Made by a program: the position numbers and the translations under genes
Assembly: GCF_020873895.1 (NCBI RefSeq)
Contig: NZ_JAHWGT010000046.1
Location: forward strand, 1 to 49,999
Direction: 5' to 3'
DNA length: 49,999 nucleotides
DNA from: Streptomyces sp. DH12
GTDB lineage: Bacteria; Actinomycetota; Actinomycetes; Streptomycetales; Streptomycetaceae
Notes under the pieces: generated by a model
Databases searched by the model: none
The model's input: the letters and a program-made list of their open reading frames with translations, nothing else
Told to the model about the DNA's origin: nothing
Shown here: in pieces, positions 23,225 to 30,330 of the stretch
Position numbering within the stretch: position 1 is the first letter of the stretch
How the letters are laid out: each line of letters begins with the position of its first letter

Positions 23225-23776
23225 ATGCTTCTGGTACACGGCGGGACAGCCGCATCCGACGCTCCCGGGCCGCGCACGGGGGGAGTGCCGCTCGTCCCGG
23301 AGGGATTCGTCTGGCCCGACTGCCGCGAGTGCGGCGGGCCCATGCTGTTCCTCGCCCACCTGCCCCTCGACCCGGGGGTGATCGGCGTCTTCCTCTGCCA
23401 GAACGACCCGGGCATGTGCGACGACTGGGACGCCACCTCCGGTGCCAACCGCGCCTACGTGTTCGAAGGACCGCTGTCGGCGGCCCCCGTCCCCGCCGGG
23501 GGTGAGACGCTGCTCGGCGCGGTGACCGCCCTGCGCCCCCACCCGGCCGACACCCCGACCGCGGAGCCGGTGCTGGGGCGGCTGGGCGGCGAACCCGACT
23601 GGATCCAGGGCGACGAGACTCCCGGCTGCCCCTCCTGCGCCGCCCGTATGAGCTTCGCGGCCGAACTCGAAGAGGGTCACGACTTCGAGACCTCCGCCAA
23701 CTTCGGCGGAGGCGGCCGCGGTTACGTCTTCCACTGCCGCCCCTGCGGCGAGGCCGCCTTCCTCTGGCAGCGGTGA
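23225..23776 (+). CDS. DUF1963/YwqG-like protein with three CxxC knuckles
   Basis: The 183-residue cytoplasmic protein begins with a YwqG/DUF1963-like pattern (GGVPLVPEGFVWPDCRECGGPMLFLAHLPLD). Cysteine pairs occur as DCRECGG (about residues 36-42), CPSCAARM (about 136-143) and CRPCGE (about 173-178). Two or more pairs could form a zinc ribbon. The function of the family is unknown. It follows hemB by 89 bases but is probably not part of the heme pathway. Confidence 0.75.
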   Translation: MLLVHGGTAASDAPGPRTGGVPLVPEGFVWPDCRECGGPMLFLAHLPLDPGVIGVFLCQNDPGMCDDWDATSGANRAYVFEGPLSAAPVPAGGETLLGAVTALRPHPADTPTAEPVLGRLGGEPDWIQGDETPGCPSCAARMSFAAELEEGHDFETSANFGGGGRGYVFHCRPCGEAAFLWQR

Positions 23777-23891
23777 AGGCTTCCCGCTGAGTGCGTCCGG
23801 AGCCGGAGACGGATCGCCGTGACAGGGACCGTGCCCGGGGTGGTGCGAAGCCTCTGCCCGAGCGGACCGAGGTGTGTCGTCCGGACGGGAC

Positions 23892-24626
23892 CTAGCCCGG
23901 TAGCTCGGCGAGGAGCGTGCCGGCGGCGTCGTACAGGGCGAGGCGTCCGCCGCCCGCGTCCGCGTCCGGCGGGGGCGGGGTGGTGGCGTACCAGACGCCC
24001 CAGCCGGGTGAACCGGGGAGTTCCAGCAGGGTCGCGGGCGTCCTGGCGCCGTCCGGGCCGGTGAGCTCCACGCGGGCGGCGCCCTTCGTGCCGTGGTAGA
24101 GCCCCGAGTGGAACGTCCCCTTCCGGTCGCCTTCCGACTGGTGGCTGAGACCGGGCCGGCCGAGGTCGACGTTGCCGTCGGTGACGCTGCGGAAGTTGTC
24201 GTACCCGTCGGGGCCCGACCAGTGCTTGCCCTCGGCGGTCAGCCAGACCTGCCAGCCCCCTCCCGCGTCCACCCGCTCGCCGGCCGCCACCACCTTGGGC
24301 GGTGCGGCGGGCGGGGACGCGGGCCGCGACGGGGCCGGGGGCGGTGGCGGCGGCACGGACGGTCCCGGGACGGGAGTGGCCGGGGCGGCCGGGGACGGGG
24401 ACCGCGCCGGCGCCAGGACCTGCGTCAGGGTCAGGGCCACCGCCGTCACGGCGAGGGCGCACCCCGTGGCCAGGGCCGCCGAGCGGCGGCGCCGGCGGGC
24501 ACGGCCGGCGCGTTCGATGGCCGCCAGCGGCACCGGGCCGGGGGTGACGTCGCGGGCGGTCTCCGTGAACACCGCCCGCAGCCTGCGGGCGGCGGCCTCG
24601 GCGTCCGCCGGGGGTGTCGGGGTCAT
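23892..24626 (-). CDS. single-pass membrane protein, likely anti-sigma/sensor partner of the upstream sigma factor
   Basis: The 244-residue protein has a short cytoplasmic part (residues 1-49, ending with a basic GRARRRRRS cluster), one membrane helix (about 50-71), a proline-rich stalk (75-112) and an outer domain (112-244). The outer domain contains GKHWSGPDGYDNFRSV, RPGLSHQSEGDRKGTFHSG and ARVELTGPDGARTPA and is about two-thirds identical by hand alignment to the secreted protein at 25347-25904. Its ATG overlaps the sigma gene stop by 4 bases (ATGA). The co-translation and topology suggest an anti-sigma or sensor role. I know no named family for the outer domain. Confidence 0.78.
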   Translation of the reverse strand: MTPTPPADAEAAARRLRAVFTETARDVTPGPVPLAAIERAGRARRRRRSAALATGCALAVTAVALTLTQVLAPARSPSPAAPATPVPGPSVPPPPPPAPSRPASPPAAPPKVVAAGERVDAGGGWQVWLTAEGKHWSGPDGYDNFRSVTDGNVDLGRPGLSHQSEGDRKGTFHSGLYHGTKGAARVELTGPDGARTPATLLELPGSPGWGVWYATTPPPPDADAGGGRLALYDAAGTLLAELPG

Positions 24627-25165
24627 CGCTCTGCTCCCGGGGAGGCGTGGAGGTGGGGGTCGAGGGCCGGGTGGGTGCGCAGCGCCTCCAGACCGCGCCG
24701 GGCATGCGTCTTGACCGTGCCGACCGAGCAGTCGAGCACCTCCGCGATGTCGTGCTCGTTCAGGTCCTCCCAGTACCGCAGCACCATCACGGCCCGCTGC
24801 CGGGGGGAGAGGTCGGCGAGCGCCCGCACGAGCGCCGTCCGCTGGTCGATCGTGTCGGCGTGGCCGGCGTGGGAGTGGCGGACGGTGTCCGGCAGCAGCG
24901 GCGTCAGCAGGTGCACCACCCGCCTGCGGCGCAGCCGGCTGAGGTTGTTGTTGACCAGGGCTCGGCGCACGTACAGGTCGACCTGGTCGCGGGGTACCTT
25001 CCGCCACCGGCCGTAGAGCTTGGCCAGCGTCGTCTGCACCAGGTCCTCCGCCTCGTGGAAGTCGCCGGTGAGGAGGCGGGCGGTACGCACCAGGCGGGGC
25101 CAGGCGGCCGTGGCGAAGTCGGCGAAGTCGGTGGCCTCGGCGTCGGTGTCGGACCCGTGCGGCAC
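24623..25165 (-). CDS. SigE-family ECF RNA polymerase sigma factor
   Basis: The 180-residue protein has sigma region 2 (FADFATAAWPRLVRTARLLT, FHEAEDLVQTTLAKLYGRW, DLYVRRALVNNNLSRLRRRR) and region 4 (LADLSPRQRAVMVLRYWEDL, HDIAEVLDCSVGTVKTHARRGL). This is the actinobacterial 'SigE family' layout (TIGR02983-like), not the SigE cell-envelope regulator itself. GTG 25165 is chosen for GAGG about 9 bases upstream. It is the first gene of a two-gene unit with the membrane protein. The secreted paralogue of that protein's outer domain lies just upstream on the same strand and could be a target or partner. Confidence 0.88.
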   Translation of the reverse strand: MPHGSDTDAEATDFADFATAAWPRLVRTARLLTGDFHEAEDLVQTTLAKLYGRWRKVPRDQVDLYVRRALVNNNLSRLRRRRVVHLLTPLLPDTVRHSHAGHADTIDQRTALVRALADLSPRQRAVMVLRYWEDLNEHDIAEVLDCSVGTVKTHARRGLEALRTHPALDPHLHASPGAER

Positions 25166-25294
25166 GGTGCGGAACCTCGCGTTCGTACGGCGGTGGTGAT
25201 GGTGGGGGCGGTGGCGGGGTGGGTGGTGAGGGCGGGGTGGGCGGTACGCGGCGGTGCCCGGTCGGTGTGCCGGGTTCTCCCGCGGGGGTGTTTC

Positions 25295-25330
25295 CGTGGC
25301 AGGGCCCGCCCCGAACCGGGCCCTGCCACG
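25295..25330 (-). terminator. hairpin terminator after the secreted domain gene
   Basis: A perfect 14-bp stem (25295-25308 with 25317-25330) closes an 8-base loop, 17 bases after the stop of the minus-strand secreted-protein gene. It separates that gene's transcript from the sigma-factor unit. Confidence 0.82.
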
Positions 25331-25346
25331 AGACTCGGGGGACGGG

Positions 25347-25904
25347 TCAGAAGTCCCAGGCGGGCAGCTCGGCCAGGAGCCGGCCCGAACGGTCGTACAG
25401 GGCCACGCCCGGAACGCCCCCGCCCGTCGCCGGCGGCGTGTGCACGTACCAGGCGCCCCAGTCGGGGGTGCCGGGCAGCCGGACGAGGGACGCGGGCGTC
25501 CGCGTACCGTCGGCGGCGACCAGTTCGACGCGGGCGGCCTTCTTCGCGCCGTGGAACACACCGGAGTGGAACATGCCGTCCCGGTCGCCCTCCGACTGGT
25601 GGCTGACGCCCGGCCGGGACCGGTCGATGTTGCCGTCGACGACGCTGCGGAAGTTCTCGACGCCGTCCGGGTCCGACCAGTGCTTGCCCTGCGGGGTCAG
25701 CCACAGCGTGTAGCCGCGCCCGGTGTCGACGCGCTCACCCGGCCGTACCGTGCGGATCGGGGACTTCGCGGCGGTCTGCTCCGCGGGCGCGGCCACCGCG
25801 CCCCGCGGCGGGGCGGGCCGCTCGGCGGCGTATGCCCCCGTCGGCACGGCCGCCAGGACGGCGGCCACGGCGGCGGTCGCCGCGTACTGCTTCATCCGGG
25901 TCAT
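25347..25904 (-). CDS. secreted protein, stand-alone copy of the sigma-partner outer domain
   Basis: The 185-residue protein has a Sec signal peptide (TRMKQYAATAAVAAVLAAVP, cleavage near AYA-AERP at residues 25-27), a short Ala/Pro linker, then one domain (about 50-185) with GKHWSDPDGVENFRSV, RPGVSHQSEGDRDGMFHSG and ARVELVAADGTRTPAS. The same domain sits outside the membrane in the protein at 23892-24626. It has no cysteines in the mature domain and no known catalytic motif. GAGGAG lies 9 bases before ATG 25904. It could be a ligand, competitor or target of the sigma system; the function is unknown. Confidence 0.85.
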   Translation of the reverse strand: MTRMKQYAATAAVAAVLAAVPTGAYAAERPAPPRGAVAAPAEQTAAKSPIRTVRPGERVDTGRGYTLWLTPQGKHWSDPDGVENFRSVVDGNIDRSRPGVSHQSEGDRDGMFHSGVFHGAKKAARVELVAADGTRTPASLVRLPGTPDWGAWYVHTPPATGGGVPGVALYDRSGRLLAELPAWDF

Positions 25905-25999
25905 GGATGCGGTCTCCTCGGGAAGTGCGGGTGGACTCGACGGAGTGGCGCCTCTCCACCCGTATGAACTCCTCCCGGCAGGGACCCGGATGACACGGT

Positions 26000-26017
26000 G
26001 TCGGAAATTCTTCCGAC
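26000..26017. promoter_or_regulatory. perfect inverted repeat upstream of the secreted-domain gene
   Basis: GTCGGAA-ATTC-TTCCGAC is a perfect 7-bp inverted repeat about 95 bases upstream of the minus-strand start at 25904. It could be an operator or a short hairpin. No known regulator consensus was recognised. Confidence 0.4.
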
Positions 26018-26059
26018 GGAACCCCGCCCTGTCCGGTGGCCGGTCGGCACCCGCCGGCA

Positions 26060-26164
26060 GGGCGCCGCGGGCTCAGAGCGCCGGGGTTCAGGGCGCCGCG
26101 GGCTCAGAGCGCCGGGGGTTCAGGGCGCCGCGGGTTCAGGGCGCCAGGGGTTCAGAGCGCCGCG
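26060..26164. repeat. 16-bp tandem array carrying repeated stop codons at the SRPBCC gene end
   Basis: Units of the type TCAGGGCGCCGCGGGT repeat with TCA (minus-strand TGA) at 26073, 26088, 26104, 26120, 26136 and 26152, a period of 15 then 16 bases. The last of these is the true stop codon of the minus-strand SRPBCC gene. Units alternate between a GGCGCC and an AGCGCC core. Because 16 is not a multiple of three, the stops fall in all frames. Confidence 0.85.
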
Positions 26165-26691
26165 CGGTCCTCCGCCAGGGCCCTGATGCCGCCGAGGGTG
26201 GCCGCCATGCCGGTACGCAGCTCGGCGAGGCGTCCCGCCACGATGCGCTCCTCGCGGTCCGGCGCCCGGTCGACGGCCAGGCTCACCCCGGACCGGGCGG
26301 GACCCAGGCGCACGCCGAGACGCAGCAGGGTGGCGCCCCCGGGGGCGGGGCACAGCTCGAACCGCCAGGTCGCCAGCGGCCGGTCCGGGTCGGCCTCCCC
26401 GCCGCCGAAGCGGTCGTCGGGGTCGGTGACCGCCCAGGCGAACACTCGCTGCTCGACCAGTTCCACCACGTACGAGTGGGTGCGCCAGGTGCCGACCCGG
26501 GGGTGCTCGTTGCGCCCTTCGAACCTCGCTCCGAGGGCAGGACCGGTCGCACCGTCCAGCCAGACGGCGTGGCGGAGTTCGGGGCTGAGGCGGGCGGGGA
26601 GGCCGATGTCCGTGACGAGCTCCCACAGGAGGGCGGGGGGTGCGTCGACCGTGGTCTCGGCGGTGGCGGTCGGGCCGTCTGCGTAGCGCAT
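26152..26691 (-). CDS. SRPBCC (START/Bet v 1-like) family protein
   Basis: This 179-residue cytoplasmic protein follows the polyketide-cyclase/ligand-binding pattern: an opening beta strand (TATAETTVDAPPALLWELVTDI), then LPARLSPELRHAVWLDGATG, ALGARFEGRNEH, WAVTDPDDRF and a long C-terminal helix (RIVAGRLAELRTGMAATLGGIRALAED). It probably binds a small hydrophobic ligand in an open cavity. ATG 26691 is chosen because homologues begin MRYADGPT; a GTG 14 codons upstream is in frame, and neither has a good Shine-Dalgarno sequence. Its last codons and stop lie in a tandem repeat. Confidence 0.8.
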   Translation of the reverse strand: MRYADGPTATAETTVDAPPALLWELVTDIGLPARLSPELRHAVWLDGATGPALGARFEGRNEHPRVGTWRTHSYVVELVEQRVFAWAVTDPDDRFGGGEADPDRPLATWRFELCPAPGGATLLRLGVRLGPARSGVSLAVDRAPDREERIVAGRLAELRTGMAATLGGIRALAEDRAAL

Positions 26692-26755
26692 GGGGGGATC
26701 GTAGGCGGGCGGGCCGGGCGGGGTGTCGGCCACGCGGGGAACGTGGCCGGGGTCA

Positions 26756-26934
26756 CCCCGCTCCGGTCTCCCCGCTCCGGTCCCGCGCCCCGGTCTCCCC
26801 GCTCCGGTCCCCCGCCCCGGTCACCCCGCCCGGGTGGTTGGGGGAGTCCGCCGGGCCGTGGTGGCGGTCAGGGCCGGCCGGGTGCGGGCGTCAGGGCCGG
26901 CCGGGGGTGGTGGTCCCGGTCAGGGCCGGCCGGC
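26756..26934. repeat. two GC-rich repeat families in the gap before the pyrophosphokinase gene end
   Basis: From 26756 to about 26830, short units built on CCCCGCTCCGGTCTC alternate with CCCGCGCCCCGGTC. From 26868, TCAGGGCCGGCCGGG occurs at 26868-26882, 26891-26905 and, with one change, 26920-26934. The third copy contains the stop codon of the minus-strand gene ending at 26920. No gene is seen in 26692-26919. Confidence 0.75.
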
Positions 26935-27714
26935 GGGTGCGGGGGCCGGTGCGTCGGCGGGCTGCGGCCGGCTCGGGGTGGTGGCCGGGGCGGGCGTCGG
27001 GGCGGTCAGCCGGTCGGCGCCCTCGGGTACCGGGACGGCGGCGAAGAGGGCGTCCTGCTGCTCCTGGAGCTCCTTCCTCCGGGTCGGGGAGGTGCCGGGG
27101 AGGCGCTGCTCCTCGTACAGCTTGTGCGTCTCCTCCTGGGCCCGCTTGCCGGCCGGGGTGTGGAACTGGATCTCGAAGCGCATGCCCGAGCGGGGCGCCG
27201 CCCACGCGGAGTTGACCGCCTTGTACCCCTGCGCGGCGCCCCAGGTGTTCTTCCAGCGGATGCTGTCGTTGCCCCAGGAGGCGAGGTGGGACGAGGCCGC
27301 GGCCACCCCGGCGGTGTAGCGGGCGTCCGGCCACTGGAGGGTGTAGCGGACGGCGTCGTTGATCGTGGCGAGGGCGGCCTCGACGCTCCGGCCGGGCGTC
27401 TCCTCCATCGCGGTGGCGACCTTGCGCTTGAGGGAGTCCGGGGACTTCAGCCGGGCGTCGAACCCGACCAGTTCGGCGCCGGTCAGCCACGCCGCCGCGC
27501 GGACCTGGGGGCTGATGGAGCGCTCCGCCTCGCGGGCCTCGGCGGCGAACGCGTCGACCCTGGCGTTGTCGGCGGCGTCCAGGCGCAGCCCGTCCTGGTG
27601 CCAGCCGCCGTCGGCGTGGTCCGCCAGGGCGGTGGTGGCCGGTGCGCACAGGGCGAGCGCCGCGGTGATCGCGGCGGCCGTGATCGTGCGGGGGAGCGCG
27701 TGCGGGGTGTTCAT
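26920..27714 (-). CDS. secreted RelA/SpoT-like ATP:nucleotide 3'-pyrophosphokinase
   Basis: The 264-residue protein has a Sec signal peptide (cleavage near TTALA-DHAD, residue 31) and a RelA/SpoT synthetase-like domain. Visible motifs are the ATP-binding RLKSPDSLKRKV (Arg88, Lys90, Ser91, Ser94, Arg97, Lys98), the metal-site Asp120 in INDAVRYTLQW, the base-stacking region GYKAVNSAW (Tyr164) and FEIQFHTP with Glu181 and Gln183. This pattern matches the extracellular ATP nucleotide 3'-pyrophosphokinase of Streptomyces morookaensis, which moves pyrophosphate from ATP to the 3' position of nucleotides (making pppApp and relatives). No hydrolase domain is present. The tail (residues 236-264) is Pro/Ala/Thr-rich. 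The Shine-Dalgarno sequence is GAGAGG with GGAG next to the ATG. Confidence 0.8.
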   Translation of the reverse strand: MNTPHALPRTITAAAITAALALCAPATTALADHADGGWHQDGLRLDAADNARVDAFAAEAREAERSISPQVRAAAWLTGAELVGFDARLKSPDSLKRKVATAMEETPGRSVEAALATINDAVRYTLQWPDARYTAGVAAASSHLASWGNDSIRWKNTWGAAQGYKAVNSAWAAPRSGMRFEIQFHTPAGKRAQEETHKLYEEQRLPGTSPTRRKELQEQQDALFAAVPVPEGADRLTAPTPAPATTPSRPQPADAPAPAPAGRP

Positions 27715-27835
27715 CTCCGGGGTCCGTTCCTCTCCGGTGGGGGTGTTTTTGGAGGGAGAACAGGGGGCGGACGACCGGGGTTGCGGTGCGGTGGGCGCGG
27801 TGCGGCCGGGCGGGGGATTCTGGAAGGGAACCACC

Positions 27836-27845
27836 GGAGGTGATC
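27836..27845 (+). promoter_or_regulatory. ribosome binding site fully complementary to the 16S rRNA 3' end
   Basis: GGAGGTGATC is a ten-base perfect complement of the anti-Shine-Dalgarno tail, with GGAGG ending 8 bases before ATG 27849. This is much stronger than any other site seen in the window and predicts high translation of the small protein that follows. Confidence 0.8.
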
Positions 27846-27848
27846 CGC

Positions 27849-28118
27849 ATGCACACACTCGTCGGATGGCACGTCGACATGGAGTTCCGCGAGGACGGCG
27901 ACCGCACCCGGGCCGCCGCCCTGGTGCGGCTCGGTGACGGGACCGAGGTGCGCGGGCACGGCCAGGCCCAGCGCCACCCCTCGGACTCCGGGCAGCTGCG
28001 GGTCGGCGAGGAGATCGCGGGCGCCCGCGCGCTGATGGACATCGCCACCCAGCTGCTCCAGAAGGCCCACGTGGAGATCGACGAGGCGAGGGGTAAGCCG
28101 TCGCGGCCGTTGATCTGA
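27849..28118 (+). CDS. DUF1876 domain-containing small protein
   Basis: The 89-residue cytoplasmic protein (HTLVGWHVDMEFREDGDRTR ... LVRLGDGTEVRGHGQAQRHP ... EEIAGARALMDIATQLLQKA) has the short beta-beta-beta-alpha pattern of DUF1876, a fold likened to double-stranded-RNA-binding domains. The role is unknown. It is divergent from the secreted pyrophosphokinase gene (134 bases between starts) and has an exceptionally strong ribosome site. Confidence 0.9.
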   Translation: MHTLVGWHVDMEFREDGDRTRAAALVRLGDGTEVRGHGQAQRHPSDSGQLRVGEEIAGARALMDIATQLLQKAHVEIDEARGKPSRPLI

Positions 28119-28211
28119 GCCGGGGGAGGGTGTGGGGGACACCGGGAGGGGCGGACGTCGGAGGGGCGCGGGACACCGGGAGGGGCGGGACGCCGGAAGG
28201 GGCGCGGGACG

Positions 28212-28251
28212 CCGGAGGGGGGCGGCGCCGTGTGGCGCCGCCCCCCTCCGG
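28212..28251. terminator. hairpin between converging DUF1876 gene and argS
   Basis: A perfect 18-bp stem (28212-28229 with 28234-28251) closes a GTGT loop, 17 bases before the argS stop. The stretch from 28119 to 28211 before it is made of imperfect GACGCCGGAGGGGCGCGG-like repeats and holds no gene. Confidence 0.88.
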
Positions 28252-28268
28252 TCTCCGCTCCCGCGTCG

Positions 28269-30044
28269 TCAGAGGCGCTCGGGCGTCCGGATACCCAGCA
28301 GCGCCATGCCCTGGTGCAGTGTGCGGGCGGTCAGGTCGCACAGGAACAGCCGGTTCTCGACCTGCTCGGGGGTGTCCGCCTTGAGGACCGGGCACTCCGA
28401 GTAGAACGACGTGTAGAGCGACGCCAGCTGGTACAGGTACGCGGCCAGCTTGTGCGGCTCGTACGTCTCCGCCACCTCGCCGAGCGTCTCGCCGAACCGG
28501 TCCAGGTGCAGGCCCAGCGCCCGCTCGGCCGGGGCCAGGGCGACCTCCGGGTGGGCGACGGGCTCCGCCTCGCCGGCCTTGCGGATGATCGACTTGATCC
28601 GGGCGTACGCGTACTGGAGGTAGACGGACGTGTCGCCGTTGAGCGACACCATCTGGTCCAGGTCGAACTTGTAGTCGCGGGACGCGGAGGTGGACAGGTC
28701 CGCGTACTTGATCGCGCCGATGCCGACCTGGGCGGCGCGCTCGGCGATCTCGTCCTCGGTGAGGCGCTGCGCCTCGGGGACGTCCTGGTTCTTCTCGCGG
28801 ACCACGGCCGCCGCCCGGTCGATCGCCTCGTCCAGCAGGTCGACCAGCCGGACGGTCTCGCCCTCACGGGTCTTGAACGGCTTGCCGTCCTTGCCGAGGA
28901 CCGTGCCGAAGGCGAGCTGCACCGCGTGGGTCCGGTCGTTCAGCCAGCCCGCGCGGCGGGCCGTCTCGAACACCATCTTGAAGTGCAGCGACTGGCGGGC
29001 GTCCACGACGTACACCAGGGTGTCGGCGCCCAACTGCTGCACGCGGTCGCGGATGGCCGACAGGTCGGTGGCCGCGTAGCCGTAGCCGCCGTTGGACTTC
29101 CGGACGATCAGGGGGACCGGGTTGCCGTCGGGGCCCTTCACGTCGTCGAAGAACACGCACAGGGCGCCCTCGGAGCGGACCGCGACGCCGGACTCCTCCA
29201 GCAGGCGGCACGTCTCGTCGAGCATGTCGTTGTACCCGGACTCGCCGACCACGTCCGGGTCCTCGATCCGCATGTCCAGCTTGTCGAAGACGGAGTAGAA
29301 GTAGATCTTCGACTCGTCGACGAACCGCTGCCAGAGCGCGAGGGTCTCCTCGTCGCCGGACTGGAGGGCCACCACGCGGTCGCGGGAGCGGGCCTTGAAC
29401 TCCTCGTCGGAGTCGAACAGGGCGCGGGCCGCCTTGTAGAGGCGGTTCAGGTTGGACATCGCCTCCTCACCGGAGACGTCCGCGTCCTTGTGGTCCAGCT
29501 CGTGCGGGTGCTCCATCAGGTACTGGATGAGCATGCCGAACTGGGTGCCCCAGTCGCCGATGTGGTGGCGGCGGATCACCTTCTCGCCCGCGAACTCCAG
29601 GATCTTGACCATGGCGTCGCCGATGACGGCGGAGCGCAGGTGCCCGACGTGCATCTCCTTCGCCACGTTCGGCTGGGCGTAGTCGATCACCGTGGTGCCG
29701 GCCTTCTCGGCGTACGGGACGCCGAGGCGGTCGTCGGCGGCGCGGGCGGCGAGGGTCCCGGTGATCGCCGCGTCCGTGACGGTGACGTTGAGGAAGCCGG
29801 GGCCGGAGACCTCGATGTCCTTCACGACGTCGTTCGCCGGGATGGCCGCCACGACCCTCGTCGCCAGCTCGCGCGGGTTGCCCTTGAGCTTCTTGGCGAG
29901 GGCCAGGATGCCGTTGGCCTGGAAGTCGGCCCGGTCGCTTCGTCGCAGCAGCGGGTCGGCGGAACCGGCCTCCGGCAGGGCTGCCGAGAGGGCGTCCGCG
30001 AGGCGCTGCTGCACGGTCGAAGCGAGGGAAGGGACCGAGGCCAT
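28269..30044 (-). CDS. argS: arginyl-tRNA synthetase
   Basis: This 591-residue class I synthetase charges tRNA(Arg). The N-terminal tRNA-recognition domain is residues 1-110. The HIGH-type motif is in [21 protein letters not shown] (about 125-145), the Rossmann core continues through [20 protein letters not shown], and the C-terminal anticodon-binding helices begin near [18 protein letters not shown]. As in most ArgRS proteins the KMSKS loop is not canonical. ATG 30044 gives the standard start [14 protein letters not shown]. It is divergent from lysS across 286 bases. Confidence 0.97.
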   Translation of the reverse strand: MASVPSLASTVQQRLADALSAALPEAGSADPLLRRSDRADFQANGILALAKKLKGNPRELATRVVAAIPANDVVKDIEVSGPGFLNVTVTDAAITGTLAARAADDRLGVPYAEKAGTTVIDYAQPNVAKEMHVGHLRSAVIGDAMVKILEFAGEKVIRRHHIGDWGTQFGMLIQYLMEHPHELDHKDADVSGEEAMSNLNRLYKAARALFDSDEEFKARSRDRVVALQSGDEETLALWQRFVDESKIYFYSVFDKLDMRIEDPDVVGESGYNDMLDETCRLLEESGVAVRSEGALCVFFDDVKGPDGNPVPLIVRKSNGGYGYAATDLSAIRDRVQQLGADTLVYVVDARQSLHFKMVFETARRAGWLNDRTHAVQLAFGTVLGKDGKPFKTREGETVRLVDLLDEAIDRAAAVVREKNQDVPEAQRLTEDEIAERAAQVGIGAIKYADLSTSASRDYKFDLDQMVSLNGDTSVYLQYAYARIKSIIRKAGEAEPVAHPEVALAPAERALGLHLDRFGETLGEVAETYEPHKLAAYLYQLASLYTSFYSECPVLKADTPEQVENRLFLCDLTARTLHQGMALLGIRTPERL

Positions 30045-30330
30045 GAGCTTCCGTTCCTGTGTCGGGGTCTGTGGGTGCCGGGCGCGCGGCCGCACGGCCG
30101 CGCGTGGTGCTTTTCCGGTTGTCAAGTGTCCCATGGCCGAGCAACCTCTTTCCCGGGACCGCTGCGAGGTCCCCGGGGCCTGTGGACAACCTCGGGTCCC
30201 GTCGTTCCGTCTGGGAGAATGGCGAGCGAGGGGCGGTACCCCGAGCGCCGACCCCAGCACCACCCGCAGAATCCGCACCACCCGCACCACCCGCAGAGAA
30301 ACCCGCAGAGAATCCAAGGACGTGCCGATC

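Noticed and set aside
25925-26000. A possible ECF promoter (minus-strand TGTCAT) before the secreted domain gene.
   Set aside because: No convincing -10 lies 16-18 bases away, and no matching element precedes the sigma gene, so autoregulation cannot be claimed from sequence.
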